A stretch of 8,387 nt of DNA from an uncultured Lachnospiraceae bacterium (GTDB lineage Bacteria; Bacillota; Clostridia; Lachnospirales; Lachnospiraceae): positions 1 to 8,387 of the forward strand of contig CASGVX010000083.1 in NCBI GenBank assembly GCA_949346185.1, written 5' to 3'. The first letter of the stretch is position 1, and every line of letters begins with the position of its first letter. Made by a program: the position numbers and the translations under genes. Below are positions 7,114-8,387 of this stretch, in pieces. The notes below the pieces were generated by a model. It had not been told where the DNA came from and did no database searches. It worked only from the letters and a program-made list of their open reading frames with translations.

Positions 7114-7153
7114 TGATGCTGGGGGGCAAAATGCATCCCCCCCACTGATGCTG
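7114..7153. repeat. GC-rich hairpin flanked by 8-bp direct repeats
   Basis: Arms TGGGGGG (7120-7126) and CCCCCCA (7138-7144) pair perfectly around an 11-nt loop containing the palindrome ATGCAT. TGATGCTG occurs directly on both sides (7114-7121 and 7146-7153). There is no T-run on either strand, so it is not a standard terminator; it lies between the MraY-like and MATE genes. Confidence 0.6.
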
Positions 7154-7183
7154 CAACCAGAAACACTGCGCCACTGAAATTTT

Positions 7184-8131
7184 CTATAACATGAAGTAGG
7201 CCACCATGGCACACAAAATCTGTATAATCGTAAAGCGGAACACCACCTGGGTATCCGACCATTTCCTCTCTTTCCTAGCATGGTCATGGAGAGGCGTCCT
7301 AGTATTCTTCAAGATGGCAATCTTCAAAAAGCGAAGCAGGAAAATCTTCACCAGTCCAATGCCCCCATCCACAATCAGAACTGCTGCCAGCAGGAGAAAG
7401 ATAAAGGGGTGGGAGGATTTCATCGCCACCACTGCGATATAAAATCCCAACGCCCTGGAGCCAGCATCTCCCATCAGCATGCTGCTGGGCTTGGAATTGA
7501 AGCACAGATATGCCAGCAGAATCGACACGAAAATCAAGCTGGATGCCGCATAACTTCCCAATTCCTCCGGAAAAAGCACAGCAAAAGAACTCAGGGACAC
7601 GCAGCAGATGCAGGCACACAGACCATCCACGCCGTCCGAGCAGTTGGTCACATTGATGGATACCCAAATCAAAATCACTCCCAGCACAAAATATACGCCC
7701 AGAGGAATATCCCAAGTCATGCTGCCAATATGAATTGTCGTTCCATTATAATTGATGAAATTCCACATGGTTAGCAGAGATAGCACCAAATCAATGGCAC
7801 CCTTCTTATAGTCGCTCCAAGGATTCTTTGCCGCATCATCCAAATAACCGCTTAGCATCATGGCAAACAGCAGAATGCAGTAAACCACATACTCCCTGTC
7901 TATCGGCAGAAAAAGCAGGGTGCTCAAAATAAAGCCCCCAGTCAGAATCAGCCCCACGCCCCGAATCTTCCCCTTAGACTGGGCGCCGTTGACTGCATAC
8001 TCCCTCCCCTGATCCTTTGGCAAAAAAGGAAAAGGAAACTTCAAGCATAAAAATGTCAGCAGAAAACCAAACAACACTCCCATCATGGCAATATGATTGG
8101 GCGTTATGTACTGAAACAGCATCCGATACAT
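7184..8131 (-). CDS. MraY-like phospho-sugar transferase (MraY/WecA superfamily)
   Basis: A 315-residue polytopic membrane protein of the polyprenyl-phosphate phospho-sugar transferase superfamily. These enzymes move a sugar phosphate from a UDP-sugar (UDP-MurNAc-pentapeptide for MraY) to undecaprenyl phosphate at the inner membrane face. Hallmarks in order are SGYLDDAAKN (94-103, Asp98/Asp99), NCSDGVDGL (163-171), MGDAGSRALG (220-229) and TPLHDHARKE (279-288) followed by WSDTQVVFRF. The last block aligns with MraY PLHHHFE...W-S-E-x-x-V-V-x-R-F, placing it nearer MraY than WecA, but the middle His of the HHH motif is Asp283. It is not next to mur or fts genes, so it is probably a second, divergent MraY-type enzyme; its acceptor and sugar are unknown. 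The start ATG at 8131 has a modest AGGG 8 nt upstream; ATG at 8122 is an alternative. It has a good promoter about 130 nt upstream. Confidence 0.88.
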   Translation of the reverse strand: MYRMLFQYITPNHIAMMGVLFGFLLTFLCLKFPFPFLPKDQGREYAVNGAQSKGKIRGVGLILTGGFILSTLLFLPIDREYVVYCILLFAMMLSGYLDDAAKNPWSDYKKGAIDLVLSLLTMWNFINYNGTTIHIGSMTWDIPLGVYFVLGVILIWVSINVTNCSDGVDGLCACICCVSLSSFAVLFPEELGSYAASSLIFVSILLAYLCFNSKPSSMLMGDAGSRALGFYIAVVAMKSSHPFIFLLLAAVLIVDGGIGLVKIFLLRFLKIAILKNTRTPLHDHARKERKWSDTQVVFRFTIIQILCAMVAYFML

Positions 8132-8185
8132 ATATAATCCCTACGCCTTTCTATCGCCTGCAACATGTAATGCGCACAAAGAACG

Positions 8186-8254
8186 CTATGCCACAGGCAC
8201 TTTATTTGCAAGCGAACACAGTCCGCTTCCTCCTTGGTATAATGAAGGAATCAT
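8186..8254 (-). CDS. Possible 22-codon leader peptide
   Basis: In the leader of the MraY-like gene, an ATG at 8254 opens a 22-codon frame ending in TAG (MIPSLYQGGSGLCSLANKVPVA). GAAGGAG lies 7 nt upstream, good ribosome-site spacing. Against it: the predicted transcript start (near 8263) falls inside that ribosome site, and the peptide has no recognisable homology. A second AAGGAGG lies within the frame (8235-8229) without a useful start after it. A 7-bp stem (8228-8222 with 8216-8210) lies within the frame. It could be an attenuation-type leader or chance. Confidence 0.25.
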   Translation of the reverse strand: MIPSLYQGGSGLCSLANKVPVA

Positions 8255-8275
8255 CCTGGCACTCCTTCTATTATA
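8238..8275. repeat. Imperfect inverted repeat over the mraY-like promoter
   Basis: Minus strand: TATAAT, one unpaired A, GAAGGA, a 13-nt centre, then TCCTTC and ATTATA. Twelve base pairs with one bulge. The left arm is the -10 box; the right arm is a TATAAT on the opposite strand (8238-8243). The symmetry suits an operator site or a transcript hairpin. Confidence 0.6.
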
Positions 8276-8298
8276 GCATACTTTTTCACCTCTGCCTA
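8270..8298 (-). promoter_or_regulatory. Promoter of the mraY-like gene (extended -10)
   Basis: Minus-strand TGC-TATAAT: a perfect -10 (8275-8270) with the extended TGn element, 17 nt after TAGGCA (8298-8293, 4 of 6 to the -35 consensus). The predicted start is near 8263, giving a leader of about 130 nt before ATG 8131. Confidence 0.65.
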
Positions 8299-8317
8299 CA
8301 GAAACCTCCGACAAAGT

Positions 8318-8332
8318 GTTACTATTCACGGC
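8318..8332. repeat. Half copy of the 33-nt repeat
   Basis: GTTACTATTCACGGC is identical to the left half of the repeat starting at 8337; the two copies are spaced 19 nt apart, and one additional T upstream also matches. The right arm is missing here. Confidence 0.75.
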
Positions 8333-8336
8333 AATT

Positions 8337-8369
8337 GTTACTATTCACGGCTTCGCCGCTCATAGTAAC
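8337..8369. repeat. 33-nt dispersed hairpin repeat, copy 2 (well formed)
   Basis: Outer arms GTTACTAT / ATAGTAAC pair perfectly over 8 bp; after a 3x3 internal mismatch, CGGC / GCCG pair over 4 bp around a TTC loop. It is followed by another small palindrome, GCGCT-TTC-AGCGC (8375-8387). It lies just upstream of the mraY-like promoter and matches 28 of 33 positions of the copy at 3233. Confidence 0.85.
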
Positions 8370-8387
8370 AAGCAGCGCTTTCAGCGC

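Noticed and set aside
7073..7174. Longer start for the MATE gene at 7174
   Set aside because: It would translate the intergenic hairpin, lacks similarity to MATE N-termini, and a good ribosome site precedes the ATG at 7072.
7280..7774. Plus-strand open frame of 164 residues
   Set aside because: Shadow of the MraY-like gene, whose motifs are unmistakable.
8206..8243. Plus-strand promoter using TATAAT at 8238
   Set aside because: No -35 box at proper spacing and no gene downstream in the window; better explained as the second arm of the inverted repeat.

Overview
The window looks like chromosomal DNA from an anaerobic Firmicute of class Clostridia, most likely Lachnospiraceae. This is inferred from the gene content and style: strong AGGAGG-type ribosome binding sites, an rsmD-coaD cluster joined to a DivIVA/ATPase-like coiled-coil gene and zapA, a CbbX/SpoVK-type AAA+ ATPase, and a Cu/Zn superoxide dismutase-like protein of a type I associate with these bacteria. 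I see no tRNA, rRNA, CRISPR array, transposase or phage gene. Nearly all genes are on the minus strand; one, the SOD-like gene, is on the plus strand.

Right to left in the direction of minus-strand transcription: positions 8387-8132 are a non-coding leader. It holds a 33-nt hairpin repeat with an extra half copy, a good extended -10 promoter lying in an imperfect inverted repeat, and a possible 22-codon leader ORF. It precedes an MraY-like phospho-sugar transferase (8131-7184), which is followed after 111 bp (with a GC-rich hairpin) by a MATE-family exporter (7072-5747). The exporter converges on the plus-strand SOD-like gene (5234-5737). The SOD-like gene diverges from a large AAA+ ATPase (5187 or 5112 down to 3352).

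A near-consensus promoter at the very end of the ATPase gene then starts what looks like one operon: rsmD (16S rRNA m2G966 methyltransferase), coaD (PPAT, coenzyme A synthesis), a coiled-coil DivIVA/SepIVA-like protein and zapA (FtsZ-associated). It closes with a clear intrinsic terminator at 810-835. Last is a U32-family protein (709 to beyond the left edge), probably an RNA-hydroxylation protein. The operon links ribosome maturation, CoA synthesis and septum formation.

There is no obvious new defence or mobile system. The parts most worth a second look are the 33-nt hairpin repeat found at both promoter regions, the inverted repeats overlapping the rsmD and mraY-like promoters, the leader ORF, the MraY-like/MATE pair, and the AAA+ ATPase with its long charged coiled coil and uncertain start.
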